A stretch of 64,000 nt of DNA from Sphingomonas gei (GTDB lineage: Bacteria > Pseudomonadota > Alphaproteobacteria > Sphingomonadales > Sphingomonadaceae), in NCBI RefSeq assembly GCF_004792685.1, contig NZ_SRXT01000008.1, positions 1-64,000 on the forward strand. Reading direction: 5' to 3'. A program made the position numbers and the translations under genes. Positions 55,156 to 64,000 of this stretch are shown here, one piece after another (the stretch's first letter is position 1; the number at the start of each line of letters is the position of its first letter). The notes under the pieces were generated by a model, which was not told the origin of the DNA, did no database searches, and saw only the letters and a program-made list of their open reading frames with translations.

Positions 55156-57231
55156 ATGCAAGGTTCGATGCATGCGGTCCTGACGGCGGGGTTGCTGCTC
55201 TCGGGTGGCCTTCTGACCTCGGGGGCGGCAGCCCAGCGCGACAAGGCGCCCGAGCTCGCCTACAGCCTGACGGAAGGCCAGAACCTCAACGCCTTCGTAC
55301 GTAACGGCAAGGTCGCGGCGCATTTGCTGCTGCGTAACGGCAGCGAACCGCGCATCCTCGTCGCCTTCCCCGCGGGCAATAGTGGTGTCGGTTTATGGTT
55401 CGAGCCGCTGCCTCGCGCCGCTGCGTGGCGGCTCGACCAGTCCCCCCGCCCGCGAAGCCTCACCGACGGCAAGGGCCGCCCGCTCCACGGCATCGAGACG
55501 ATTGCGACGATCGACGCGCCGCGCCTCGCCCTCAAGCAGGCGGTGCTCTCCAACGTTCGCTTCCTTCGCGACTATCAGGCGAGCGGCCGCTTCCTGTCGG
55601 AACTCGCCACGTCCGCCCGCATTGAGGGCAATCGCATCCTTTATGCCCGTGACCGAATCGATGGCGCCCCCGGCTATCGGCTTGAGCTCGAAGTGCTGGG
55701 CGGCCGCATTGCGGACCGTGCGATCCTGGCCGGTGCCGACGGCCGCATCCGCCTGCGCATCGTCGCGGCGACCGGCGACACGCCGCTCACCGGCTTGAGC
55801 AAGGCCGAGTTGCTCAATGCGCATGCCGCCGCCGATCCCGCCGCGCGCAACGCCCTCGCCTTTCTCAGCTACCGCGAGAAATTCCTGGCCGGCTCGTGGC
55901 GGTTCGACACTTATTTCGGCCGCGATACCTTGATGTCGGTCCGCCTGCTGATGCCTGCGCTGAGAGGCGCCGCGGTCGAGGCCGGGCTCGGCGCGGTGCT
56001 CGCGCGCCTCAATCCCGGCGGTGAAGTCGCGCACGAGGAGGGGCTCGCCGAATTCGCGCTGATCGACCATGCCCGGCACAATCAGCCGGGCGATGCCGCG
56101 GCGACGCTCGATTATGGCATGATCGACGACGATTATATGCTCGGTCCTGTCGCGGCGGAATATCTGCTCGGCCACGCCAGCCCGGCCGCAGCGCGCGTCT
56201 TCCTGTCATCGAGGATTCCGAGCGAAGCGCGCCCCGGCGCCGCGGATCTCGCAGGCGCGCTGCTGGTGCGCAATCTCGGCTTCGCGATCGATCAGGCCGA
56301 GCGCTTCGCGCGCGACCCGCGCTGGCAGAATCTGATCGGAATTCATCAGGGCCGCATGACCGGCCAGTGGCGCGACAGCGAGGAAGGCATCGGCCGCGGC
56401 CGCTACCCCTATGACGTTAATGCGGTGCTCGTCCCGGCCGCGCTCGAGGCGGCGGGCAGGCTGCTGCGTGCCGGGCTGCTCGACTCTTATCTGGCGCCGG
56501 CCGAACGTGCCGCCTTCGGCCGTGCCACCGCGATGGCCGCCACCTGGCGCCGCGCGGCGCCGGATCTGTTCGCAGTCGAGATCCCGGCGCCGCGCGCCGC
56601 CGCGCAGGTCGGCGACTACGCCGCCCGTGTCGGCGTTCCCGCCGGGCCGGCGCTCGCCGCGCTCGGGGGACAGTCGCTGCGTTATCACGCCATCGCGCTC
56701 GACGATCAGGGCAAGCCGGTGCCGATCATCAACTCGGACGAGGGCTTTGCCTTGCTGTTCGGGCATCCCGACCCGGCGGATCTGCAGGCCTATGTCGGCG
56801 CGCTGGCGCGACCGTTTCCGGCGGGGCTGATGACCGCGATCGGCATGCTCGCCGCCAATCCCGCGCTCGCAGCTCGGGAGGTGCAGAACCGCTTCACGCC
56901 TGCCGCTTATCATGGCGCGGTGGTTTGGTCGTGGCAGCAGGCGCTGTTCGCCGCGGGCCTCGCGCGCCAGCTCGGGCGTACCGACCTGCCCCCCGCCACC
57001 CGCGCGGTGCTCGAGGATATGCAGACAAAGCTGTGGCGTGCGATCCAGGCGACGCGCGCGACGCAGAGTTCGGAGCTCTGGTCCTGGGCTTTCGAGAAGG
57101 GTCGTTACAAGGCGGTGGCGTTCGGCGCAGGCAAGTCGGATGTCGACGAATCCAACGCCGCGCAGCTTTGGAGCACGGTCTATCTTGCGGTGCGGCCGCC
57201 CAAGGCGGCGGACGGGAAGCGGAAGCGCTGA
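55156..57231 (+). CDS. Secreted (alpha/alpha)6-type glucosidase-like protein
   Basis: A 691-residue exported protein (signal peptide ending SGAAAQ). A beta-rich N-part is followed by a helical barrel with SWRFDTYFGRDTLMS (about residues 247-261), similar to the FGRDT segment of glycogen-debranching/amylo-alpha-1,6-glucosidase-like enzymes, and RDSEEGIGRGRYPYDVNAVL. I infer a periplasmic alpha-glucosidase or debranching activity acting on the sugars imported by the receptors. The GH family is not certain. AGAGGAG precedes the ATG. Its 3' end is 3 bp from that of the DUF6445 gene. Confidence 0.65.
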   Translation: MQGSMHAVLTAGLLLSGGLLTSGAAAQRDKAPELAYSLTEGQNLNAFVRNGKVAAHLLLRNGSEPRILVAFPAGNSGVGLWFEPLPRAAAWRLDQSPRPRSLTDGKGRPLHGIETIATIDAPRLALKQAVLSNVRFLRDYQASGRFLSELATSARIEGNRILYARDRIDGAPGYRLELEVLGGRIADRAILAGADGRIRLRIVAATGDTPLTGLSKAELLNAHAAADPAARNALAFLSYREKFLAGSWRFDTYFGRDTLMSVRLLMPALRGAAVEAGLGAVLARLNPGGEVAHEEGLAEFALIDHARHNQPGDAAATLDYGMIDDDYMLGPVAAEYLLGHASPAAARVFLSSRIPSEARPGAADLAGALLVRNLGFAIDQAERFARDPRWQNLIGIHQGRMTGQWRDSEEGIGRGRYPYDVNAVLVPAALEAAGRLLRAGLLDSYLAPAERAAFGRATAMAATWRRAAPDLFAVEIPAPRAAAQVGDYAARVGVPAGPALAALGGQSLRYHAIALDDQGKPVPIINSDEGFALLFGHPDPADLQAYVGALARPFPAGLMTAIGMLAANPALAAREVQNRFTPAAYHGAVVWSWQQALFAAGLARQLGRTDLPPATRAVLEDMQTKLWRAIQATRATQSSELWSWAFEKGRYKAVAFGAGKSDVDESNAAQLWSTVYLAVRPPKAADGKRKR

Positions 57232-57234
57232 GCG

Positions 57235-57909
57235 TTATGGAATCGAGAGGAACGCCGTGACGGTCAGCCGTCCGGTGGCGGGGTCGGCGTCCAGCCGGGC
57301 GCCGGCGGCGATCGCGCCGCTGTGGAGCAGCACGCTGCGATAGAGGACCGCGCGATTGTACCGCGCCTCGACATGCGCGATCCGCTCGAACAGCGCGGTG
57401 TCGCCAAGGGGATAAGCAGCCGCCGGCGGATCGGCGCGCAATTCGGCGTCGAGCGCGGCGAGGTAGCGCGCCGAACGCGCCCCGTCGATCGTCTCGAACC
57501 CGGTCCCTCGGTGACGAAAGAAGGCCGTGCCGTCGCCGCCCTCTGGCGCGAGATAATGGACCAATGCGATCCGTCCCGAATGCACCGCGTCGACATGCGG
57601 CAGCCTCTGCGCGACGGCGAGATCGCCTGGCGGCGTGCTGACGATCGAGAAGCTCGCGTCGAGCAGTTCGATCCCCGCGCCATGCCCGAACACGTCGCGC
57701 AGCACCCGCGCGAGCGCGGGCCGCACCCGCGCAAAATAGTCCGGGGGCAACGGCGCGCGGACGCCGGGATAATGATGCCGTCCCGTATCGTATTTCGCCG
57801 CTTTCGCCGCGGCCCGGAGCGTATCGGGATCTGGATGGAAACCATCGACGATCGCGATCGGCTGGCGCTCGGCGCCGATCCGCCGCGCGGCGATGTCGAG
57901 GCCGCTCAT
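57235..57909 (-). CDS. DUF6445-family protein (2OG-oxygenase-like)
   Basis: A 224-residue protein beginning MSGLDIAARRIGAERQPIAI, with a HYPGVRAP segment, RLPHVDAVHSGRIALVHYL and FFRHRGTGFE. It matches the DUF6445 family, which resembles prolyl-hydroxylase-like iron oxygenases; HVD (RLPHVDAVH) could supply the His-x-Asp part of a metal site. Its ATG overlaps the halogenase stop as ATGA, so both are made together. Function unknown. Confidence 0.7.
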   Translation of the reverse strand: MSGLDIAARRIGAERQPIAIVDGFHPDPDTLRAAAKAAKYDTGRHHYPGVRAPLPPDYFARVRPALARVLRDVFGHGAGIELLDASFSIVSTPPGDLAVAQRLPHVDAVHSGRIALVHYLAPEGGDGTAFFRHRGTGFETIDGARSARYLAALDAELRADPPAAAYPLGDTALFERIAHVEARYNRAVLYRSVLLHSGAIAAGARLDADPATGRLTVTAFLSIP

Positions 57910-59435
57910 CCCTGCGCCATCGCCGCCGCCAGCGCGGCGTCGTGCAGCGGCAAGGTCGGCGAGGCGCGCGCGATGACTTCGGCGATCTGCCGAAGCTGCG
58001 CGATGTTGGACGCGCCGTCGAGCGTGTCGGCGAGGGGGTTGTAATCCTCCGCCACGATCCCCTGTCCGTTGAGCACCGCCAGCCAGCTCGCCTCGCGGAA
58101 CAGCTCGTCGCCACCCAGCATGAGTCTGCCCGACCGGCGGTAGTGCGCCTCGCGGGCCTGCAGGCTCTCGGGCAGCGGCATCTCGCGCCGCTCCACCCAG
58201 AACGGCTCGGCCCGGCCAGGATTGGCGTGATAATGGAGGATCAGGAAGTCCCTGATGGTGTCCATGTCGGCATTCAGCAGCATATTGTACCGATCGGCCA
58301 GCATCGGATCCATGTCGCGGTCGGGAAACAGGGTCAGCAGCTTGGCGATGCCGCTCTGGATCAGGTGGATCGACGTCGATTCGAGCGGCTCGAGGAAGCC
58401 CGAGGAAAGCCCCAGCGCCACTACATTGCCGACCCACGCCTTGCGCCGCGTGCCCGCAGTGAAGCGCAGCGTCCGCGGCTCGGCGAGTACCGCGCCGTCC
58501 AGATTGGCGAGCAAGGTCGCGGTCGCCTCGTCCTCGCTCAGGAAACGGCTGGAGAAGACATGGCCGTTGCCGATCCGGTGCTGAAGCGGAATGCGCCATT
58601 GCCAGCCCGCTTGCCGGGCGGTCGAGCGCGTGAACGGCGTCGTCTCCGCGACCCGCTCGCAAGGCACCGCGACGGCGCGGTCGCAGGGCAGCCAGTGCGA
58701 CCAGTCCTCGAATGCGCTTTGCATCACCCCGCCGATCAGCAGCGCGCGGAAACCCGAGCAGTCGATGAACAATTCGCCTGCCAGCCGCTCGTTCCGCTGG
58801 GTGGTGAGCGCGATGATCAGCCCGCTCTCGGGATCGCGCTCGACATCCTGCAGTCGCCCTTCGACCCGCGTCACCCCATTCGCCTGGGCGATGCCGCGAA
58901 GATGCCTGCCATAGAGGCTCGCGTCGAAATGATAGGCATAGCCAAGCGTGGAGAGGATCGAACGGGCATCCCCTTCCGGTTTGGCAAAGCGCCCCTGCGC
59001 CGCGAGCGTCTCGGCAAGCGAGAAGGCCGCAAGCGGCAGATCGAGCCCCTCGGCCCGTGCCTTGATCCAGCGGTGATGGAAGGCGACGCCGCCGAGGCGC
59101 GCCCCGAACGCGCCGAACGGATGGAAATAGCGATAGCCCGGCCGCGTCCAGTCGACGAACTCGATGCCCAGCTTGAAGGTTGCTTTGGTCTCGCGGAGGA
59201 AAGCGCTCTCATCGAGACCGATCAGCGCGTTGAACCAATGAATGGTGGGTATGGTGGCCTCGCCGACGCCGACCGCACCGATCTCCTCGGACTCGAGCAA
59301 TTTGATGTCGAGCGCGGCGCCGAACTGGCGCGCCAATGCCGCGGCGGTCATCCATCCTGCGGTTCCCCCGCCGAGAATGACGACCGAGCGCACCCGCTTC
59401 GTATCGCTGGTCACCTGGTCGCGGAATACAGACAT
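57906..59435 (-). CDS. Tryptophan-halogenase-family flavoprotein
   Basis: A 509-residue flavin-dependent halogenase homologue from MSVFRDQVTSDTKRVRSVVI. The FAD motif is GGGTAGW (22-28), the catalytic Lys lies in ATFKLGI (Lys88) and the WxWxIP signature is WQWRIP (278-283). These residues of true halogenases are all present. In sphingomonads, Caulobacter and Xanthomonas such genes sit beside sugar TonB receptors and their substrate is not tryptophan for certain. Coupled to the DUF6445 gene. Confidence 0.88.
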   Translation of the reverse strand: MSVFRDQVTSDTKRVRSVVILGGGTAGWMTAAALARQFGAALDIKLLESEEIGAVGVGEATIPTIHWFNALIGLDESAFLRETKATFKLGIEFVDWTRPGYRYFHPFGAFGARLGGVAFHHRWIKARAEGLDLPLAAFSLAETLAAQGRFAKPEGDARSILSTLGYAYHFDASLYGRHLRGIAQANGVTRVEGRLQDVERDPESGLIIALTTQRNERLAGELFIDCSGFRALLIGGVMQSAFEDWSHWLPCDRAVAVPCERVAETTPFTRSTARQAGWQWRIPLQHRIGNGHVFSSRFLSEDEATATLLANLDGAVLAEPRTLRFTAGTRRKAWVGNVVALGLSSGFLEPLESTSIHLIQSGIAKLLTLFPDRDMDPMLADRYNMLLNADMDTIRDFLILHYHANPGRAEPFWVERREMPLPESLQAREAHYRRSGRLMLGGDELFREASWLAVLNGQGIVAEDYNPLADTLDGASNIAQLRQIAEVIARASPTLPLHDAALAAAMAQG

Positions 59436-60697
59436 GCGTTCGGCCCTTGCTCTGGCTAGGCATGCCTTAACCAAGCCCCGCACTCCTGGCGATCTCAAAG
59501 GCATGCGCCCAAAGCCGGCCGCGCCTGTGTGCGGCTGCCCCGGCTCTGCGGGCCGCCGCCAGGACGGCGAAGGCCGATCCTGAAATGAGTCCAGGCAATC
59601 GAAGTGATCGATTGGCAGGTCAGCGACAGCGTCGAACGCTGTGACACGGATGTTCACGGCCATTCGCCGTCGACCGTCCGCTTCCACCCGCAGGCCGCGC
59701 CATGCCAACATGCCGGCACAGATCGAGCAGAAGAGGACCTCAAGTGCTGGATCGTCTTTGCCGGTACGGCGAAAGCTCGATATCGTGCCCACAACGGCAA
59801 TCCGGTCGTCTTCAAAATCCTAGGCCCAGAGTGTCCCGTAGCGATGGCATAGCGTGCAGTTGCAGGCCGTGATTGAGCCTGGGTCGCCAGTCAGGGCCTA
59901 AGAGGCGCCGCCGCAGTGGCACGATCCATTTAACATGCAGGTCGCTCCGTTTGTCTCCGCGTATCCTGCCACAACGCGAGCGTGAGCTGCCGTTGCTCAG
60001 CACCTGAACCAACGGCAGCTACCGGGCTTCCGTAGGGACGAGCTGAACGCCCGGGATTGGGCGCATTTCGGACCAGCAGCTTCCTGCAAAGCCGCGCTTC
60101 GGCTTCTGGCCCGTTAGCTGACGGACATTCGGAAAGCCAAACCCGGAATGGCAACTGCCGGCCCAATGTCGTTTCTTCGCTCGCGATCTGCGCTCTCTCG
60201 AAAGCAGCCGCTCCAAGGCTATCCATAAACTTGAAGCCGATATCGCGCCGATGTGCTCGGCGTGTCGCCATAGAGATGAGAACTACCTCTTGATCGTATT
60301 GCATACGTATATCACTAATACAGATGACAGGCGAGCGGGCGCCGTCGACCACGCGACATTTCCTCCTGAGGCTCCACGCGATTACCGATCTTTGCTCTTT
60401 CGGTCAGCACACTCCTCGGAACGGCGGCAGCTGCGCAAACTCAGGCCGTCCCGTCCGCCTCTTCGCGCCCGCAAGAGGCGGCGATCACCGCGGCTCCGCT
60501 TCCCGATCGCGAGGAAGCCGTGACGTTCGACGCTGCGCCCGGCGTTCGCCTCTCCCCTCCCGTTTCCGGCCCGTCATTCCGCAACAGCCTGGCCCGGCGC
60601 GACGCGTCGTCCCCGTTCGCCTGAGCGCGTGGCGTGATCCATCGCCGCGTGCGACGAGGTTCGTCCGTGTAAACAAGGAACCAAGGGATTTCCGAGC
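59436..60697. other. 1.26-kb gene-free region, possibly repeat-derived
   Basis: No ORF here has a credible start, ribosome-binding site or family. Minus-strand frames between 59812 and 60220 give Arg/Ser-rich text (for example LSNGSSRSRCGRIRGDKRSD and FGFPNVRQL) that I recall, without certainty, as a recurring spurious translation in sphingomonad genomes. It would contain the halogenase promoter at one end and that of the peptidase at the other. Confidence 0.45.
59985..60020. repeat. Inverted repeat inside the gene-free region
   Basis: AGCTGCCGTTG and CAACGGCAGCT are perfect 11-bp arms separated by 14 bp. It may be part of a small dispersed repeat or a structured RNA. Confidence 0.6.
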
Positions 60698-62050
60698 ATG
60701 ACACGATCATATGTCCCTACGCGACGCGAGTTCTCCCTCCTTCTGTCAGGAACCTTGGCAATGCCGGCGACGGCAGCCATTTCCAAGCCCCGCCGCTCGG
60801 AAGCCGCGCGACTGCGCAGATACGCTGAGGCGACCCACCCGCGCGGCTGGATAGCCGCCGCTGACCCGGCTTGGCGATCCGGCTGGGAGCGCCTCGCCGC
60901 TGAGGCGGACGCCATGACCCCCGATGCCTATCTCATGGGCCTTATGGAACAGTTGGCCTGGTTCCATGACGGCCACACGACGATGTACGTGGATGGGCGT
61001 GTGGGACCAAGCGGCATGATCAGGGCGCCCGGCTTCGACCTCACCCTTCCGATTGCTGCCAGCCCCTTCTTCGACGGCCTCTACGTCACCGCGGCCAAGG
61101 AAGAAGGCGCGCCTCTGCTTGGTGCACGGATCACGCGTGTGGATGGGGTCGCCGTTGAGAAGGCCCTGAGGTCCTTCGCGGAAATGTGGCCTGGCAACAA
61201 TCCCACCCGGGCCCACCATGACGCAGATTTGATCCTGCGACCCGCGGTCCTGCGCGGAGCACGATTGGCCGCGCCCGCCGGCGTCTCGGCGCCGGTCACC
61301 GTCGAGGCCGAAATAGGCGGCTCGCTCGTCAAGGCAGTGCTGATCCCGCGCCCGGACGCACGCGAGGCTCTAATCCCGCTTTCCCGAAAGCCCTTCCCGG
61401 TTGAAACTTGGCGGCCGGGGCCTGCGCCCAACTTCGTCCACGCAAACGACCACGCCCTGGTCATCGCGTTCGACCGCTTGTTCGCCAGCAAGGACTCGAT
61501 CCTGGCCTTCGTGCGTGAAGCCTTTGCGGCCATGGAGGCCCCCGCGATCGAACGGGTCGTACTCGACCTGCGCCGCAACGACGGCGGCGACAACCGCATG
61601 GGCGAAGGCCTGAGGAAACATCTCGAACGGTCCCGCTTCAACCGCCCTGGCGGGCTCTATGTGCTGATCGGCCCCCACACCTTCTCGGCCGCCCAGAACC
61701 TGACCTCGAGGATCGAGCGGGAGACCTGGGCCGTGTTCGTGGGCGAACCCTCAGGGGGCGCTCCCAATCACGAGGGCGACGCCACGCCGTTCCAGGGCGA
61801 CGGCTTCAAAGCCTATGTGTCGACCCTGCCCTGGTTCGACTCCCACCCCTACGACAAGCGAATCTGGACCATGCCCGACATAGCGGCCCCACTCCGGTTC
61901 GCCGATTGGACGGCGGGAAGGGATCAGGCGATGGAAGCCGCTTTCGCCCACGTCAACGATCAACCGCTCGACGACCTTAGCGAACAGCACACGAACTATT
62001 CCGAGCGGCCGAGCCAGAAGATGGAGTGGAAGCCGTTCTGGAGGTTATAG
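60698..62050 (+). CDS. S41-family peptidase-like protein with Tat-like leader
   Basis: A 450-residue exported protein. The N-terminus TRREFSLLLSGTLAMPATA resembles a twin-arginine leader. The C-terminal half has S41 (tail-specific protease) features: ERVVLDLRRNDGGDNRMGEG, LIGPHTFSAAQNLTSRI (likely nucleophile Ser in TFSAA) and VGEPSGGAPNHEGD. No clear PDZ domain is seen. It is monocistronic; substrate unknown. Confidence 0.75.
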   Translation: MTRSYVPTRREFSLLLSGTLAMPATAAISKPRRSEAARLRRYAEATHPRGWIAAADPAWRSGWERLAAEADAMTPDAYLMGLMEQLAWFHDGHTTMYVDGRVGPSGMIRAPGFDLTLPIAASPFFDGLYVTAAKEEGAPLLGARITRVDGVAVEKALRSFAEMWPGNNPTRAHHDADLILRPAVLRGARLAAPAGVSAPVTVEAEIGGSLVKAVLIPRPDAREALIPLSRKPFPVETWRPGPAPNFVHANDHALVIAFDRLFASKDSILAFVREAFAAMEAPAIERVVLDLRRNDGGDNRMGEGLRKHLERSRFNRPGGLYVLIGPHTFSAAQNLTSRIERETWAVFVGEPSGGAPNHEGDATPFQGDGFKAYVSTLPWFDSHPYDKRIWTMPDIAAPLRFADWTAGRDQAMEAAFAHVNDQPLDDLSEQHTNYSERPSQKMEWKPFWRL

Positions 62051-62275
62051 GGGCGCAATCAGCCGGCCCCAACCACCCAATAGCGTATAGCGCCACCTTT
62101 GGCTGAACGAAGGTCCGATTTCGGGAACTCGCGCGCCGCTCGGGAATGGCCGACTTTGGGCTCGAAGTCTACGATACGCGATGTCTCAGCGTGCAATCAT
62201 CGTCCCGTTGCGCGATTCGATTTCCCCGCGGTCGTGTGATAGCGTTGATCGAAGAGTGACTTCTTGGAGTAGCGC

Positions 62276-62821
62276 ATGTTTAAAAAGGCAGCGGCGCGCG
62301 CTTCTAATGAGGCGGAACTGGAAAGAGCCTTCCGATCAGCGGACAAGATAATTGTGGAGGGTGATTCCGCCCTCCGCGAACAGGCAGAACGTTGGGCGAA
62401 ACACGGTCCACCAGTGTCACACGCCGATACGGCGGACGGCGTGTTAACGGGACCCGACGGAGTCGAACCCGCAGCGGCGCCTGTTGGCGGTCTGCGCAGG
62501 TCAGTTTTCTCGGTATATGTGTGGCTGCTGTTTGGCGTGCTAGTCTTCGTCTCCGGTGCTGGAGTCTTATACCTCAATCACAGCACGAATATTCGCGGGT
62601 CGCCTGCTGCGGCGGCGGAATCGCAGCGAGAATCGCTAGTGTCGATGATCACTTTGCTCGTCTGGCCCACGGTCGCCTTAATCGCTTTGTGCATGATGTT
62701 CTTCTTGGCCAGGCAGGCCCTTACGATCGGCTCAAATGTGCGCTTTGAATGGAGAGTGACCGAAAAGGTCTCGGGAAAGCTAGTGATTACGAAGGTGCGA
62801 TCCGCAGGCGACGGGCAATAG
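62276..62821 (+). CDS. Two-helix membrane protein of unknown function
   Basis: A 181-residue protein with a charged N-terminal cytoplasmic stretch, two hydrophobic helices at about 77-100 and 121-144, and a basic C-terminal tail (VRFEWRVTEKVSGKLVITKV). I do not recognise a family. It lies convergent with the caspase-like gene across 204 bp. The start follows GGAG. Confidence 0.6.
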   Translation: MFKKAAARASNEAELERAFRSADKIIVEGDSALREQAERWAKHGPPVSHADTADGVLTGPDGVEPAAAPVGGLRRSVFSVYVWLLFGVLVFVSGAGVLYLNHSTNIRGSPAAAAESQRESLVSMITLLVWPTVALIALCMMFFLARQALTIGSNVRFEWRVTEKVSGKLVITKVRSAGDGQ

Positions 62822-63025
62822 ATCGGAACGCTAGCCCCTGTTATCGCTTTAGTCAGCAGCCCACCGCTATGCCGCCAGCGGGCCGAGAAGCGGCCTGCGC
62901 GAAACTCGATCGCTGCGCCGCTAGTTGATGTGCGCAGATGGCGTGCGGCTAGATCCAGGTGCTTTGAGCGGCGTGGTAACCGCGAATAGGTGGCACGCCG
63001 TTCGCAAATAGACAGGATGGAGGCC

Positions 63026-64000
63026 TCATCGGCGCACCGTGAAAAGGTTTGACTGGGGATTTGCACCTTGGGGCCCCCATCCGAAATATTGCGGGACTTG
63101 CTGTTTGGAAGTCATCTGCGTGACCAACTCGCGCAGGTTTGGCCCGAGTTCGGAGAATGTCACGATACCGTCATTGTCGGCGATAGGCTCGCCGTGAAGC
63201 ACCTGCAAAAGTGCGTATGTAAAAGCGCCGTGACCCCATGCGCGTCTCTCGAGCGACGCCTGGCCGTCGCGCGAACTCGAAAAGGTGAATATGTTCCTCT
63301 GGAGATTGTAGACCTCACTCAAAAATGAACGTTCCAACGCTCCCTGCGAGTTACAGGTATCCATGAACAGCATCGCCGGCACTCGGGCTTCTTGCAATGC
63401 GCGTGTAATACGCGCGCCAGTGAGCGCGACATGTTCAAGCCGACCCGAATCCGGATCGACGCCATATGGGATATAGTGATAACGACCACGGCTGTCGGAA
63501 ACGCCGTGCCCGGCGAGGAAGATCAGGATGACGCTATTGCCGTTCACGCGCGATAGTTGCGAAAGATTGGCCTGCAGCGCGTTTAGCGTTGCTTCCTCAT
63601 CCTTCAGTTCGATGACCTTAACGTCACTATAAAGCGCCCGTTCGTCATGCGTGTTCTGGCGTCGTAGGAACTGTGCGAAGGCCCTCGCATCCTCACTCGC
63701 ACAGCACAGTTGGGCCAGCCGGCCCCGGTTGCGATAGGCATAGTTGGAGCCGATCACGAGCGCGTGAAGCACCGGTCGATCCGCGACCGGTGGCAATGGT
63801 TTTGTCGATTCGGGAATTGCGCTTGGGACAAGCGGCGGGGGGTTGAGAGACGCGTTCCGATAAGCGTCCAGCACGCGGACCGTGCTTACTTCACCGATGC
63901 CGTTGCGATTGATCGCACGAATGCCGACATATTCGTCGGAGGCTATGTCGATCGGGAGAGTCCATTGAATCCGCTCTCCTGCCCGCGCCTGTGGCGGTTC
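63026..64000 (-). CDS. Caspase-like (peptidase C14) protein, 5' end outside the window
   Basis: The frame stays open to the window edge, so the N-terminus is missing. The visible 324 residues start with a beta-sandwich-like segment (EYVGIRAINRNGIGEVSTVR), a Pro-rich linker and then a caspase fold: LVIGSNYAYRN, the catalytic His in LAGHGVSDSRGRYHYIPY and the Cys in MLFMDTCNSQGALE. Both catalytic residues are present. Bacterial caspase-like proteins act in signalling, proteolysis and sometimes cell suicide; this one is not assigned further. Confidence 0.85.
   Translation of the reverse strand, partial: EPPQARAGERIQWTLPIDIASDEYVGIRAINRNGIGEVSTVRVLDAYRNASLNPPPLVPSAIPESTKPLPPVADRPVLHALVIGSNYAYRNRGRLAQLCCASEDARAFAQFLRRQNTHDERALYSDVKVIELKDEEATLNALQANLSQLSRVNGNSVILIFLAGHGVSDSRGRYHYIPYGVDPDSGRLEHVALTGARITRALQEARVPAMLFMDTCNSQGALERSFLSEVYNLQRNIFTFSSSRDGQASLERRAWGHGAFTYALLQVLHGEPIADNDGIVTFSELGPNLRELVTQMTSKQQVPQYFGWGPQGANPQSNLFTVRR

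Noticed and set aside
53151-55244. 697-codon minus-strand ORF opposite the second LacI-linked receptor
   Set aside because: Antisense shadow of the receptor with Arg/Asp-rich, low-information translation.
57942-59459. 505-codon plus-strand ORF opposite the halogenase
   Set aside because: Antisense shadow; halogenase motifs define the coding strand.
59930-60352. 140-codon minus-strand ORF
   Set aside because: No start signal or family; the text looks like a translated repeat.

Overview
The window is high-GC DNA typical of a sphingomonad (Alphaproteobacteria, Sphingomonadaceae). The basis is family content: five intact TonB-dependent receptors, three FecI/FecR surface-signalling pairs, a tryptophan halogenase beside a DUF6445 protein and sugar-type receptors, a MipA/OmpV protein, DUF2141 and DUF427 proteins, and GH36 and GH65 enzymes. 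No rRNA, tRNA or CRISPR array was recognised. Genus and species cannot be named from the sequence alone.

Layout. (1) 0-10.6 kb, minus strand: two family-4 glycosyltransferases, a multi-pass membrane protein, a DUF2141 protein and a single LptF/LptG-like permease, followed by a tightly coupled sigma factor - FecR - TonB receptor - DUF2334 deacetylase unit. I infer an envelope glycolipid or polysaccharide locus. (2) 10.7-21.6 kb: intact genes (MipA, a serine hydrolase with membrane tail, TetR, a thioredoxin-reductase-like flavoprotein, a methyltransferase, an acyltransferase) mixed with gene wreckage. The wreckage is a three-gene RND efflux operon collapsed to about 1.2 kb, a TonB-receptor N-terminus, a SnoaL-like gene cut off at an integrase tail, a frameshifted Hint protein and a transketolase N-terminus. 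(3) 21.6-31.4 kb, minus strand: sigma factor - FecR - two paralogous receptors - secreted GH36 alpha-galactosidase, a probable alpha-galactoside uptake locus. (4) 31.6-38.8 kb: a luciferase-family oxidoreductase, then a third sigma/FecR pair coupled to an exported HD-motif protein, facing an STN-bearing receptor. (5) 39-44 kb: LysR regulator divergent from peroxiredoxin, GST, SDR, quinone-oxidoreductase and DUF427 genes, an apparent oxidative/electrophile stress cluster. (6) 44.4-59.4 kb: an alpha-glucan utilisation locus with MFS permease, beta-phosphoglucomutase, GH65 phosphorylase, LacI regulator, two receptors, a secreted (alpha/alpha)6-type glucosidase-like enzyme, DUF6445 and tryptophan halogenase. 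Four 14-bp near-palindromes lie before the MFS, GH65 and both receptor genes and probably define the LacI regulon. (7) 59.4-64 kb: about 1.2 kb of non-coding, possibly repeat-derived DNA, an S41-like peptidase, a two-helix membrane protein and a caspase-like protein running off the window.

How the genes work together: each nutrient locus pairs outer-membrane import through a TonB receptor with a matching enzyme and regulator. Best candidates for something undescribed are the sigma/FecR/exported-HD-protein/receptor locus at 32.9-38.8 kb, the glycosyltransferase plus orphan LptF/G permease locus at 5.6-10.6 kb, and the halogenase/DUF6445 pair tied to the LacI sugar regulon.
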